Below, in pieces: positions 1 to 7,492 of a DNA stretch of 16,935 nt. This DNA is from Bacteroidales bacterium (lineage in GTDB: Bacteria; Bacteroidota; Bacteroidia; Bacteroidales; UBA7960): positions 1-16,935 of the forward strand of contig SKSI01000069.1 in the NCBI GenBank assembly GCA_007123065.1, in the 5' to 3' direction. The first letter of the stretch is position 1. Each line of letters starts with the position of its first letter. The position numbers were made by a program, and so were the translations under genes. The notes under the pieces were generated by a model. It was not told the origin of the DNA. It did no database searches and was given only the letters and a program-made list of their open reading frames with translations.

Positions 1-901
1 CAGGAACATCACATTGCATGGCTTCAATGATTGGTATACCAAATCCTTCGAAACGAGAAACCAGCAGCAATGCCTTCGCTGCAGCAACAATATTTCTGAG
101 ATCTTCATCATATTGGCGGCCTACAAAAAGTACATCTTTTTGATGACGCATGGCTTTATAAACCTTTCGAAGATCTGCAGATCCAAACATAGGTGCTCCG
201 ATGATCAACAACTTGTGGTTGCCGGTATCTGAGTCTTTAAAAACATCAAAAGCACGCAACATGTTGTCAATGTTTTTGCGTTTGTGCAGCGCTCCTATGT
301 AAACAAAATAGGGTGCTCCTTCGGCAAAACGTTCCCTGGTTTGTTCGGCAACATGAGCATCAACAGGTCTGAAGATCTCATGAACACCATTGTATACTAC
401 ATCGATTCGGTCTTCAGGATAATTAAATGTTTGTGAGATATCTTGTTTTGAATATTCCGAGACAGTCACAATCCGTTTTGCTTTTTTGGCAAATCCGGGG
501 AAAAAGTAATTGTAATATCTGGCCGTAAGAAAGGGCAGGTATTCCGGATTGTGCATAAAGTTCAGGTCATGAAAAACCGGCAACTGCAAGCCCTGGTATC
601 TCCCTGACAGAAAGCCATCAGGAGAAACAAAAAGGTCGGGTTTTGTTTTTTTGAGAAAACGGGCAAGTGCAATCTCAAAATAAAGATAATATAAGACAGG
701 ATGGCGTGCCTGGGGGAAAAGCACAACAGGTTTGACACGATCTGAAAACACAAACTCATCACTGAAAGGACGGTCAAAAACAAAGTAAAAAGTGGCTTCA
801 GGATGCTTATGAACAATTCTCTTAAATGTATGATAGGTAAACCACCCTATTCCCTCAAGCTTCCCGGACAACAACAAACGGGTGTTTACAACGATTTTCA
901 A
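1..901 (-). CDS. GT-B glycosyltransferase (GT4-like), C-terminus cut by window edge
   Basis: Reading the minus strand from 901 gives 300 uninterrupted codons that run off the window at base 1, so the C-terminus is missing. The product begins MKIVVNTRLLLSGKLEGIGW, a typical N-terminal Rossmann start for a retaining GT-B glycosyltransferase. Further on are AKRIVTVSEYSKQDI (the linker after the first Rossmann domain), YIGALHKRKNIDNMLRAF (start of the donor-binding domain) and EGFGIPIIEAM, the EX7E signature with E285 and E293. Such enzymes transfer a sugar from an activated donor, usually in surface polysaccharide or glycan assembly; donor and acceptor cannot be read from the sequence. The start is TTG at 901; a TAA stop lies in frame at 919-917 and no ATG lies between, so TTG is the best choice. 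It is transcribed away from the aldolase gene. Family is certain; exact role unknown. Confidence 0.9.
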   Translation of the reverse strand, partial: MKIVVNTRLLLSGKLEGIGWFTYHTFKRIVHKHPEATFYFVFDRPFSDEFVFSDRVKPVVLFPQARHPVLYYLYFEIALARFLKKTKPDLFVSPDGFLSGRYQGLQLPVFHDLNFMHNPEYLPFLTARYYNYFFPGFAKKAKRIVTVSEYSKQDISQTFNYPEDRIDVVYNGVHEIFRPVDAHVAEQTRERFAEGAPYFVYIGALHKRKNIDNMLRAFDVFKDSDTGNHKLLIIGAPMFGSADLRKVYKAMRHQKDVLFVGRQYDEDLRNIVAAAKALLLVSRFEGFGIPIIEAMQCDVP

Positions 902-941
902 AACGATGATCCTATTTTAAAGGTTAGCAAAGGCCAAATCA

Positions 942-958
942 ACATAAGTATCTTATGT
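942..958. promoter_or_regulatory. 7-bp perfect inverted repeat in the glycosyltransferase/aldolase divergent spacer
   Basis: ACATAAG and CTTATGT form a perfect 7-bp inverted repeat separated by TAT. It lies between two divergent genes, about 40 bp before the aldolase -7 element and about 40 bp before the glycosyltransferase start. The symmetry fits a dimeric repressor operator, but an AT-rich palindrome of this size can also arise by chance. No regulator gene is nearby. Confidence 0.3.
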
Positions 959-996
959 GAGCGGGACATAAATGGCAAAAATATATTTTTATTTCA

Positions 997-1004
997 TAAC
1001 TTTG
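997..1004 (+). promoter_or_regulatory. Bacteroidota-type -7 element for the aldolase gene
   Basis: TAACTTTG matches the phylum consensus TAnnTTTG at every fixed position and lies 40 bp before the aldolase ATG, giving a leader of roughly 30 nt. No good -33 TTTG is seen at the expected 19-21 bp upstream, so the call rests on the -7 element and its position. Confidence 0.5.
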
Positions 1005-1044
1005 AAATTCAAATCATTTTATAAACAATTAAAAAGCAATTATA

Positions 1045-2124
1045 ATGACCGCAAAGCTATTGAAACATATTAAACCTGGTGTATTATCCGGCGACGACCT
1101 TACGGAACTGTACCGTATTGCCAAAGAGCACCAATTTGCACTTCCTGCCGTAAACGTGGTTGGCACAAACTCCATAAATGCAGTACTTGAAACAGCCAGG
1201 GATGTGAACTCACCGGTTATCATTCAGTTTTCAAACGGGGGTGCACATTTCTATGCCGGCAAAGCCCTTTCCAACGAAGATCAGCATGCCGCCATTATCG
1301 GCGCTGTATCGGGTGCCCATCATGTGCACATGATGGCCAAAGCCTATGGGGTGCGTGTTGTTCTGCACACTGACCACGCAGCCAAAAAGCTTCTACCCTG
1401 GATTGACGGGATTATGAATGTCAACGAAAAATACTTCAATACTACAGGCCAGCCACTGTTTAGCTCACATATGCTCGACCTTTCAGAAGAAACCCTTGAA
1501 GACAACATCAGCATCAGCCGCAATTATCTCGAACGGATGCACAAGATAGGAATCAGTCTTGAAGTGGAGCTTGGCGTAACCGGCGGAGAGGAAGATGGGG
1601 TTGACAATACGGGTATTGACAGTTCCAAGCTTTACACACAGCCGGAAGAAGTTGCAGAGATGTACAAAAGTCTTTCTGAAATATCAGACAGTTTCACCAT
1701 TGCTGCAGCTTTCGGCAATGTACACGGTGTATACAAGCCCGGCAACGTAAAACTTGAGCCGGTCATCCTGAAGAACTCACAGGTTCATATCCGGAAGATT
1801 TTTGGCACCGGTGCCAACCCTGTTAACTTTGTTTTCCACGGAGGCAGCGGATCCAGCCAGGAAGAGATTCGTGAAGCTATTTCATACGGCGTAATCAAGA
1901 TGAATATTGACACCGACACGCAGTGGGCTTACTGGAATGGTGTCCGCAATTTTTATCTGAAAAACGAAGGCTATCTGCAAGACCAGATCGGCAATCCTGA
2001 AGGTAATGACAAACCGAATAAAAAGTATTATGACCCGCGTGCCTGGTTGCGTAAAGGAGAGGAAAGTTTACGCGACAGGCTGAAACAAGCTTTTGAGGAT
2101 CTGAACGCGATCGACAAAAACTAA
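1045..2124 (+). CDS. fbaA: class II fructose-bisphosphate aldolase (FbaA type)
   Basis: Zinc-dependent aldolase of glycolysis and gluconeogenesis; it interconverts fructose 1,6-bisphosphate with dihydroxyacetone phosphate and glyceraldehyde 3-phosphate in the cytosol. The 359-residue length matches the class IIA (E. coli-type) form. Visible active-site features: VVLHTDHAAKK with D110 and zinc ligand H111; EVELGVTGGEEDGVD (around 173-187) with the metal-binding glutamate; FGNVHGVYKPGN with H227; FVFHGGSGSS with H265 and the phosphate-binding glycine-serine loop; and NIDTDTQ at 287-293 for the second phosphate. The ATG follows an A-rich stretch without an SD, normal for this phylum. Its TAA overlaps the stop of the convergent SPOR gene in the shared bases CTAA. 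It stands alone on its strand with its own -7 element. Confidence 0.97.
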   Translation: MTAKLLKHIKPGVLSGDDLTELYRIAKEHQFALPAVNVVGTNSINAVLETARDVNSPVIIQFSNGGAHFYAGKALSNEDQHAAIIGAVSGAHHVHMMAKAYGVRVVLHTDHAAKKLLPWIDGIMNVNEKYFNTTGQPLFSSHMLDLSEETLEDNISISRNYLERMHKIGISLEVELGVTGGEEDGVDNTGIDSSKLYTQPEEVAEMYKSLSEISDSFTIAAAFGNVHGVYKPGNVKLEPVILKNSQVHIRKIFGTGANPVNFVFHGGSGSSQEEIREAISYGVIKMNIDTDTQWAYWNGVRNFYLKNEGYLQDQIGNPEGNDKPNKKYYDPRAWLRKGEESLRDRLKQAFEDLNAIDKN

Positions 2125-2687
2125 TCTATCTCCGGATAGTTGATCCTGTCAACAACAATATATGCTGCCGGATAGTCTCTCCGGATTTTTTCAAGGAAGC
2201 GGCGGGCATCCAGTCTTGTTCGAAAGTCGCCTGCACGGAGTTTGAAGTAAGGCTCTTCGTAAACGATGTATGATTTCTGATCGGGGTACTTTTCTTCAAA
2301 GTCCGCTTGTTTATGTTGGGTGTTAAGCCGGGCACGGTTTCCGGAATCCATAAAGAGGTGCACCCTGTAACCGGGTATACCTCTTTGATCCATTTGAGCC
2401 TCACGATGCAAATGCAACAGGTGATTGATCTTATGGTTTTGCTTCACATGGTCCCACTGCAGAGGATGTAATCTTTCAGAATCATCCTCAAAAGTTGGAT
2501 TTGCCACCATTCTATCAGGAGGCAAGATGTCATTGATTAATGTGTTATTCGAAAAAACCAGACCTTCTCTGTCGCGGGAAAAGGAAGTGTTTGCTGCAGC
2601 AGACATAGTCAGGCAAACTATAAGCAACAAAAGTTGCAATACTTTGATGAGATGCGTGCCCTTCAGGGGTTTTCGTTGTTGATTCAT
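2121..2687 (-). CDS. small exported SPOR-domain protein
   Basis: A 188-residue protein with an N-terminal signal sequence (basic residues 5-15, hydrophobic stretch about 13-32, small residues AAA before the mature part). About 70 residues without a recognised fold follow, then a C-terminal SPOR-like repeat at about 105-184, starting GYRVHLFMDSG and including YFKLRAGDFRTRLDARRFLE. SPOR domains bind glycan strands lacking stem peptides and often place proteins at division sites, so a periplasmic cell-wall role is inferred. I chose the ATG at 2687 over an in-frame TTG at 2720, which would overlap the end of proS; with ATG the gap to proS is 16 nt, so the two are probably cotranscribed. The stop overlaps that of the convergent aldolase gene. 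No lipobox is seen. Confidence 0.8.
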   Translation of the reverse strand: MNQQRKPLKGTHLIKVLQLLLLIVCLTMSAAANTSFSRDREGLVFSNNTLINDILPPDRMVANPTFEDDSERLHPLQWDHVKQNHKINHLLHLHREAQMDQRGIPGYRVHLFMDSGNRARLNTQHKQADFEEKYPDQKSYIVYEEPYFKLRAGDFRTRLDARRFLEKIRRDYPAAYIVVDRINYPEID

Positions 2688-2703
2688 TTTGCAGAACTTA
2701 TAT

Positions 2704-4179
2704 TTAATATGCTCTGGCAAACACTACGCGTTTTTCAGAAGGTTTGCCGGTAAAAACACATTTTCCGGATTCTTTATCATCGTCCAGTGGAATACAACGG
2801 ATCGTGGCTTTCGTCTCGTCCTTTATCTTCTGTTCTGTTTCGGCCGTACCGTCCCAATGAGCTAAAATAAACCCGCCTTTTTCATCAAGAATTTGTTTGA
2901 ACTCTTCCCAACTATCTGCTGTTCGGGTATTCTCTTCTCTGAACGCCAAAGCACGCCGGAATAGTGTATGCTGGATATCATCAAGCAAACTCAGAACCGT
3001 TTGATCCAGCTGGTCGTTGGCAATAATTTCCTTTTTCAGAATATCACGGCGTGCAACCTCAACAGTACCGTTTTCCACGTCTCTCGGGCCTATGGCTATT
3101 CTAACCGGCACCCCTTTAAACTCATATTCATTGAATTTCCACCCGGGTTTGTGGGTGTCTCTGTCATCAAACTTCACCCGGACACCAAGCTTTTCAAGAC
3201 GGTTTTTTATCTCAACAGCTTTCTCTGAGACAATCCGGCGTTGTTCTTCGGTTTTATAGATCGGCACGATTACCGTTTGGACAGGAGCCAGTTTGGGTGG
3301 CAACACCAACCCGTTATCATCTGAATGCGCCATAATCAGTGCACCGACCAGACGGGTTGAAACGCCCCACGAGCTAGCCCACACGTATTCCAGCTTGCCC
3401 TCCTTGCTGGCAAACTTCACATCAAACGCTTTTGCAAAGTTTTGTCCCAAAAAGTGCGATGTACCGGCCTGCAGTGCCTTGCCGTCCTGCATCAAGGCTT
3501 CGATACAAAACGTTTCCACAGCACCTGCGAAACGTTCATTTTCCGATTTGATACCTTTTAACACAGGGATTGCCATATGGTTTTCAGCAAAATCAGCATA
3601 GACGTCCAGCATCTGATGCGTTTCTTCCAGGGCCTCCTGTTTTGTAGCGTGTGCTGTATGCCCCTCCTGCCATAAAAACTCTGCAGTACGCAAAAACATG
3701 CGGGTACGCATCTCCCAGCGCACCACGTTGGCCCACTGGTTGACCAGAATGGGCAGATCACGGTAAGACTGGATCCAGTTTCGGTAAGTATCCCAAATGA
3801 TGGTCTCAGACGTGGGTCTTATGATGAGTTCTTCTTCCAGTTTGGCATCTTCATCAACCACAACGCCTTTACCTTCCGGATCATTTTTTAAACGATAATG
3901 CGTAACTATGGCGCACTCTTTTGCAAACCCCTCTACGTGATCGGCTTCCTTGCTGAAAAACGATTTGGGGATGAATAATGGGAAATATGCATTGGAATGC
4001 CCTGTGTCTTTAAACATTTTGTCCAGTGCTGCCTGCATATTTTCCCAGATGGCATAGCCGTACGGTTTGATCACCATGCAGCCCCTTACTGCTGAATTTT
4101 CAGCCAGTTCTGCGCGCTGAACGATATCGTTGTACCACTTTGAATAGTTTTCTGCCCGTGTTGAAAAATCTTTAGCCAT
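2704..4179 (-). CDS. proS: prolyl-tRNA synthetase, short archaeal/eukaryotic-like form
   Basis: Class II aminoacyl-tRNA synthetase that charges tRNA-Pro with proline. At 491 residues it lacks the large editing insertion of the E. coli-type enzyme and ends in the FARAY-type C-terminus of the archaeal/eukaryotic-like (ProS type 3) form. Motifs: RPTSETIIWDTYRNW at 121-135 with the TxE proline-binding loop; motif 2 in RWEMRTRMFLRTAEFLWQEG (154-173); motif 3 in GVSTRLVGALIMAHSDDNG (272-290) with R276. The anticodon-binding domain starts near 300 (VQTVIVPIYKT). The C-terminal domain after about 410 keeps few cysteines, so a full zinc site is not evident. It leads a probable two-gene unit with the SPOR protein and is divergent from the lipoprotein gene. 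A -7 element lies about 50 bp upstream. Confidence 0.97.
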   Translation of the reverse strand: MAKDFSTRAENYSKWYNDIVQRAELAENSAVRGCMVIKPYGYAIWENMQAALDKMFKDTGHSNAYFPLFIPKSFFSKEADHVEGFAKECAIVTHYRLKNDPEGKGVVVDEDAKLEEELIIRPTSETIIWDTYRNWIQSYRDLPILVNQWANVVRWEMRTRMFLRTAEFLWQEGHTAHATKQEALEETHQMLDVYADFAENHMAIPVLKGIKSENERFAGAVETFCIEALMQDGKALQAGTSHFLGQNFAKAFDVKFASKEGKLEYVWASSWGVSTRLVGALIMAHSDDNGLVLPPKLAPVQTVIVPIYKTEEQRRIVSEKAVEIKNRLEKLGVRVKFDDRDTHKPGWKFNEYEFKGVPVRIAIGPRDVENGTVEVARRDILKKEIIANDQLDQTVLSLLDDIQHTLFRRALAFREENTRTADSWEEFKQILDEKGGFILAHWDGTAETEQKIKDETKATIRCIPLDDDKESGKCVFTGKPSEKRVVFARAY

Positions 4180-4229
4180 ATTGCCTTTTGGTATAATATT
4201 TGTGCTTTAATGAATAGGAAATGAACGCG

Positions 4230-4237
4230 CAAATTTA
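4230..4237 (-). promoter_or_regulatory. -7 element for proS
   Basis: On the minus strand this reads TAAATTTG, a full match to TAnnTTTG, 50 bp before the proS ATG. Its -33 position would fall near 4257-4260, on the -7 element of the opposing lipoprotein promoter. No clear -33 TTTG is present. Confidence 0.5.
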
Positions 4238-4259
4238 ACAAAAAGTCGGGGATATTGAT

Positions 4260-4267
4260 TAACTTTG
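4260..4267 (+). promoter_or_regulatory. -7 element for the lipoprotein gene
   Basis: TAACTTTG matches TAnnTTTG and stands 35 bp before the lipoprotein ATG. Its -33 position (about 4237-4240) falls on the proS -7 element, so the two divergent promoters are interlocked. The -33 sequence itself is poor. Confidence 0.5.
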
Positions 4268-4290
4268 TAAGAACACAATAATCAAACCAG

Positions 4291-4295
4291 GGAGG
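4291..4295 (+). promoter_or_regulatory. strong Shine-Dalgarno before the lipoprotein gene
   Basis: GGAGG (within GGGAGGG, 4290-4296) lies 7 nt before the ATG at 4303, ideal spacing for 16S rRNA pairing. This is unusual in Bacteroidota, where most starts have A-rich leaders and no SD. It fixes the start codon. Confidence 0.65.
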
Positions 4296-4302
4296 GTTAG
4301 TT

Positions 4303-5880
4303 ATGAAAACATCAATTAAAATATTCGGAATTTTGCTTATGCTTGCTGTAACGGCGTGCTCCTCCGCTTACCGCACAACAGCAGATGATGACATCTATTA
4401 CACACCAAACTCCGTAAGGGGTGGGGCACAATCTGCACAAAATGTTGAGGACGGAAAGGTTGTTGATGTTGTAAATGAGGCAGACAGCCACGACACGGCA
4501 GTATCTGAACAGGAAGTTATTTATGAAGAAACTGCTTATGCTCACGGCTCTTATGACGGGGAATATTACACAGATGAGATTGATGGTCCGGTGATCATCA
4601 ACAATTATTACGGCGACTATTATGACTTTTCATATGCCTCTCGCATCAGGCGTTTCCACAGGCCTTATGCAAGTTTTGGCTATTATGACCCGTTTTTCAC
4701 AAACATGTATTTTTATACGCACAACCCCATGTACTACGGGGTAAGTATCTATATGGGCTATGGTGCCGCTCCATTCTACTACCCGGGTCACTTTATGATG
4801 TCACCCTGGTATAGTAGCTGGCACTGGTATCCTTATGCAAGCTGGTATGGTGGTTTCTACCCGTCAGCTTACTGGATGTGGGGATGGAGAAACACCTATT
4901 GGGCAGGATACCATCACGGGTTTTATTCAGGTCTGTATGCCGGCATGTACCATCCATATGGCTACTGGGGCCATTACAGCCATTTTTATAACAGCCACGA
5001 TGGCAGCAACTATCATTACGGCCCCCGTGGGTCAATGGGCAGTACCGTTGACCGCTCCACTTACGGACGACATACAGGCAGTGTTGATGGCAGAACAAGC
5101 TTTGCCGAGCGATTTGAAGCAAGAACCGCTGTTGATGACCAGGGAAACCGCGTTATCCTCGCAGAAAACAGAACAGGAACTGCATTAGAAGCGCAAACAA
5201 GTGCGCGCAGGGAATCTTCGGATGCCATCTCTGCGGCTACCGGTGAAAGCACAACAGGCAGAACCGCAGCCGAACAAGTCCAGGAGAGAGTCCGCGAGCA
5301 TACAGGTGCGCAAGAGTCAGCTACAGCCTCACGCTACACGACCCCCGATGCTGCAAGAGCAACAGCAGAAGAGTCAACAGGCATACAGACAGACAGGACT
5401 GCAACACAACGCTACACACGCCCGCAGCAGGTAAGTCCGCAAAGGCAAACCGACACGAGAAGTGCAAATTACACGTTGCCAAGGACATATACCGCGCCCA
5501 GCTACCAGCAACCGAGCACACCCCAGCGAACAAGGCCGGCGTCAACAACAGCTCCGGCAAGCCAGACAAGACCCTCAGGGGATCAGGCCAGACCTGCACA
5601 ACCTACTCAAAGGCCAAGTACACAGCCTTCAAGGACAGGCAGAGGACAACCAAGCTACAGCCCTCCAAGGCAGCAGCCGTCCAGAACTACAACAAGTCCG
5701 CCGAGAAGCAGCACACCCTCAAGAAGCACAACAAGTCCGGCAAGAAGCACACCGCCAAGGAGCTCCGCAAGTCCTGCAAGAAGCACACCCTCAAGGGGTT
5801 CGTCACCTGCGAGAAGCAGCTCAGGCAGCTCAGGCAGCTCGTCCAGGTCTTCCTCCTCGAGCGGCGGAAGGAACCGGTAA
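4303..5880 (+). CDS. low-complexity lipoprotein: aromatic/Gly/His-rich core, Ser/Arg/Pro-rich tail
   Basis: 525 residues, function unknown. Residues 1-19 form a lipoprotein signal ending in the lipobox VTAC, so C19 would be lipidated after signal peptidase II cleavage. Residues 20-98 are acidic. Residues about 99-246 are extraordinarily rich in Tyr, Trp, Phe, Gly and His (for example SPWYSSWHWYPYASWYGGFY). About 246-295 is a more ordinary segment (TSFAERFEARTAVDDQGNRV), and about 295-525 is almost entirely Ser, Thr, Arg, Pro, Gln and Ala, ending in a serine/glycine run and GRNR. No enzyme motif is visible. The lipid anchor and composition suggest an outer-membrane surface or periplasmic protein that is sticky or disordered; this is inference. 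It has an unusually strong SD, its own -7 element, a terminator 36 bp downstream, and an OMPP1/FadL barrel gene next on the same strand. The open frames on other strands here are composition artefacts. Confidence 0.85.
   Translation: MKTSIKIFGILLMLAVTACSSAYRTTADDDIYYTPNSVRGGAQSAQNVEDGKVVDVVNEADSHDTAVSEQEVIYEETAYAHGSYDGEYYTDEIDGPVIINNYYGDYYDFSYASRIRRFHRPYASFGYYDPFFTNMYFYTHNPMYYGVSIYMGYGAAPFYYPGHFMMSPWYSSWHWYPYASWYGGFYPSAYWMWGWRNTYWAGYHHGFYSGLYAGMYHPYGYWGHYSHFYNSHDGSNYHYGPRGSMGSTVDRSTYGRHTGSVDGRTSFAERFEARTAVDDQGNRVILAENRTGTALEAQTSARRESSDAISAATGESTTGRTAAEQVQERVREHTGAQESATASRYTTPDAARATAEESTGIQTDRTATQRYTRPQQVSPQRQTDTRSANYTLPRTYTAPSYQQPSTPQRTRPASTTAPASQTRPSGDQARPAQPTQRPSTQPSRTGRGQPSYSPPRQQPSRTTTSPPRSSTPSRSTTSPARSTPPRSSASPARSTPSRGSSPARSSSGSSGSSSRSSSSSGGRNR
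5692..5858 (+). repeat. degenerate short coding repeats in the lipoprotein tail
   Basis: The 3' end of the lipoprotein gene is built from related short units around AAGAAGCACAcC followed by CaagAAGTCC-like segments, encoding variants of P-S/A-R-S-T-P/T-S. The period is close to 7 codons but irregular. Such tracts expand and contract by slippage, so tail length may vary between strains. Confidence 0.5.
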
Positions 5881-5915
5881 GCCTTTAAATGCATAATAAA
5901 CCCCATGATAAATTC

Positions 5916-5959
5916 AACCCCCCGGCACCATATATCCGGTTTACGCCGGGGGGTTTTTT
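5916..5959 (+). terminator. intrinsic terminator after the lipoprotein gene
   Basis: A perfect 11-bp stem (AACCCCCCGGC at 5916-5926 with GCCGGGGGGTT at 5945-5955) closes an 18-nt loop and runs into six T at 5954-5959. It starts 36 bp after the lipoprotein stop and ends 32 bp before the barrel gene, so the barrel gene either depends on readthrough or has a promoter in the remaining gap. Confidence 0.9.
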
Positions 5960-5991
5960 GTTCAAACCCATTTAACTGAAATATCTAAAAA

Positions 5992-7440
5992 ATGAAAAAG
6001 TTCACACTGGCAACAATATTGATTTTGATGACCGCCTCAATGGGTTTCTCACAAAGTGAAACAGATGCCCTGAGGTATTCGCAGCTAATGTATGGAGGAA
6101 CAGCAAGATTTGCGGCAATGGGTGGTTCATTCGGTGCCTTGGGTGGTGATTTTTCCTCATTGAACATAAACCCCGCGGGAATTGCTGTTTACAGAGGCTC
6201 GGAAGTCACCATTACACCTGCTCTGAACTTCAGCCGGATAGAAACCGCCTATTTCAACACTCCAGACGAAGACACGAAATACAATTTCAACCTTGGAAAC
6301 TTTGGCGCCGTTATCACTTTCCCAACAAACAATGCCGAAGAAAAGAGTGGCTGGCAGTTTGTCAACATCGGTTTTGGCATCAACAGGCACAACAACTTTA
6401 ACGACAGATGGATCGCCAGAGGGTTTAACCCGGACAACTCACTGATGACAAGCTTTCTGGAACAGGCAATAAGAGAAGGGAGCCTCAGCAATCTCGACGA
6501 ATTTTCCACAGGACTGGCATGGGATACCTGGTTACTTGGGAAAGATGAAGACACAGGATTTTTTGTAGACATGCCGGGGGGGATGGTGGAGCAGCACAGG
6601 GAAACAAACGCATCGGGATCTATCAATGAGTTTTTGCTGTCACTTGGCGCAAACTATGGCGACAGATTGTATCTGGGTGCTACATTCGGATTCCCCACAG
6701 TCAGCTACAAGGAAGAAAACATTTTCAGAGAAGATGATATCGGGGGGCTGAGCGAAGACTTTAATCAGCTGACATATAACAACTCCTTCGAAACATCAGG
6801 CACTGGCTTCAATTTTAAGCTGGGAGCTATCTTTCGTGCAACGGATGTTGTTCGCCTTGGTGCTGCTTTTCACACACCTACTTTTTATGAACTTCGTGAC
6901 AAATACCGCGCATCATTGCGATCAGATATGAATTTTGATGATTATAATGACTTTGCCAGGTCACCCGAAGGCCGGTTTGATTATGAAGTTGAAACACCCA
7001 TGAAAGCGATTGGCAGCCTCGGACTGGTTTTTGGCGGCATTGGAATGGTCAACATCGATTATGAATACATTGATTATTCCACAGCAAGGCTCCGCAGCAG
7101 CGAATACTTATTTACTGAAGAAAACAGCATTATCCGCAATACCTTAACACAGCAACATAACATCCGCGTCGGTGGAGAGGTTCGTCTTGATCCTGTCATT
7201 TTCCGGGCGGGCTATGCATACCATTCAAGTCCGTATGTTTCCGAAGTCAATGACGGACAACGCAATCTCGTATCAGCAGGTTTTGGCATACGTGAGGGAA
7301 ACTATTTCATTGATTTTGCCTATACCTACATGTTCTATAGTGAAGATTACATCCTTTACACGGTTGATGGCGGGGGACCAATTGTTAGCAGGGATTTTTC
7401 GAACAGTATGTTCAGAGCAACCCTTGGCTGGCGTTTCTAA
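5992..7440 (+). CDS. OMPP1/FadL/TodX-family outer-membrane beta-barrel protein
   Basis: 482 residues. The N-terminus is a Sec signal peptide (KKF, then a hydrophobic stretch to about residue 19, likely cleaved near FSQ-S). The mature start ALRYSQLMYGGTARFAAMGG, followed by NPAGIAVYRGSE around 60-71, is the N-terminal plug signature of the OMPP1/FadL/TodX family, including its NPA motif. The rest shows alternating beta-strand patterns and ends in GWRF, a terminal phenylalanine typical of the BAM recognition signal. FadL-type channels take up long-chain fatty acids and other hydrophobic compounds; the substrate here cannot be read. Bacteroidota members are often mislabelled hemin receptors. No SD is present. 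The gene follows the unusual lipoprotein and is convergent with the zinc-ribbon gene. Just after its stop lies a second copy of its last beta-strand. Confidence 0.9.
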   Translation: MKKFTLATILILMTASMGFSQSETDALRYSQLMYGGTARFAAMGGSFGALGGDFSSLNINPAGIAVYRGSEVTITPALNFSRIETAYFNTPDEDTKYNFNLGNFGAVITFPTNNAEEKSGWQFVNIGFGINRHNNFNDRWIARGFNPDNSLMTSFLEQAIREGSLSNLDEFSTGLAWDTWLLGKDEDTGFFVDMPGGMVEQHRETNASGSINEFLLSLGANYGDRLYLGATFGFPTVSYKEENIFREDDIGGLSEDFNQLTYNNSFETSGTGFNFKLGAIFRATDVVRLGAAFHTPTFYELRDKYRASLRSDMNFDDYNDFARSPEGRFDYEVETPMKAIGSLGLVFGGIGMVNIDYEYIDYSTARLRSSEYLFTEENSIIRNTLTQQHNIRVGGEVRLDPVIFRAGYAYHSSPYVSEVNDGQRNLVSAGFGIREGNYFIDFAYTYMFYSEDYILYTVDGGGPIVSRDFSNSMFRATLGWRF

Positions 7441-7444
7441 AAAA

Positions 7445-7492
7445 ATTCATCGATTCAACAATTCATCGATTCAACAATTCAACAATTCAACA
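7445..7492. repeat. octamer microsatellite, six tandem copies
   Basis: Six contiguous 8-bp units: ATTCATCG, ATTCAACA, ATTCATCG, then ATTCAACA three times. It starts 4 bp after the barrel gene's TAA and runs directly into the duplicated barrel tail. Six copies make 48 bp, a multiple of three, so the tail is in the barrel gene's frame; gain or loss of one unit would change that. Confidence 0.95.

Noticed and set aside
2688..2720. TTG start for the SPOR protein, 11 residues upstream
   Set aside because: It would overlap the end of proS and put residues before an otherwise normal signal peptide; the ATG at 2687 is better.
5462..5906. Long open frames overlapping the lipoprotein tail on both strands (Gln/Arg-rich on plus, Leu/Glu-rich on minus)
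   Set aside because: They mirror the biased codons of the Ser/Arg/Pro tail and have no leader or homology of their own.
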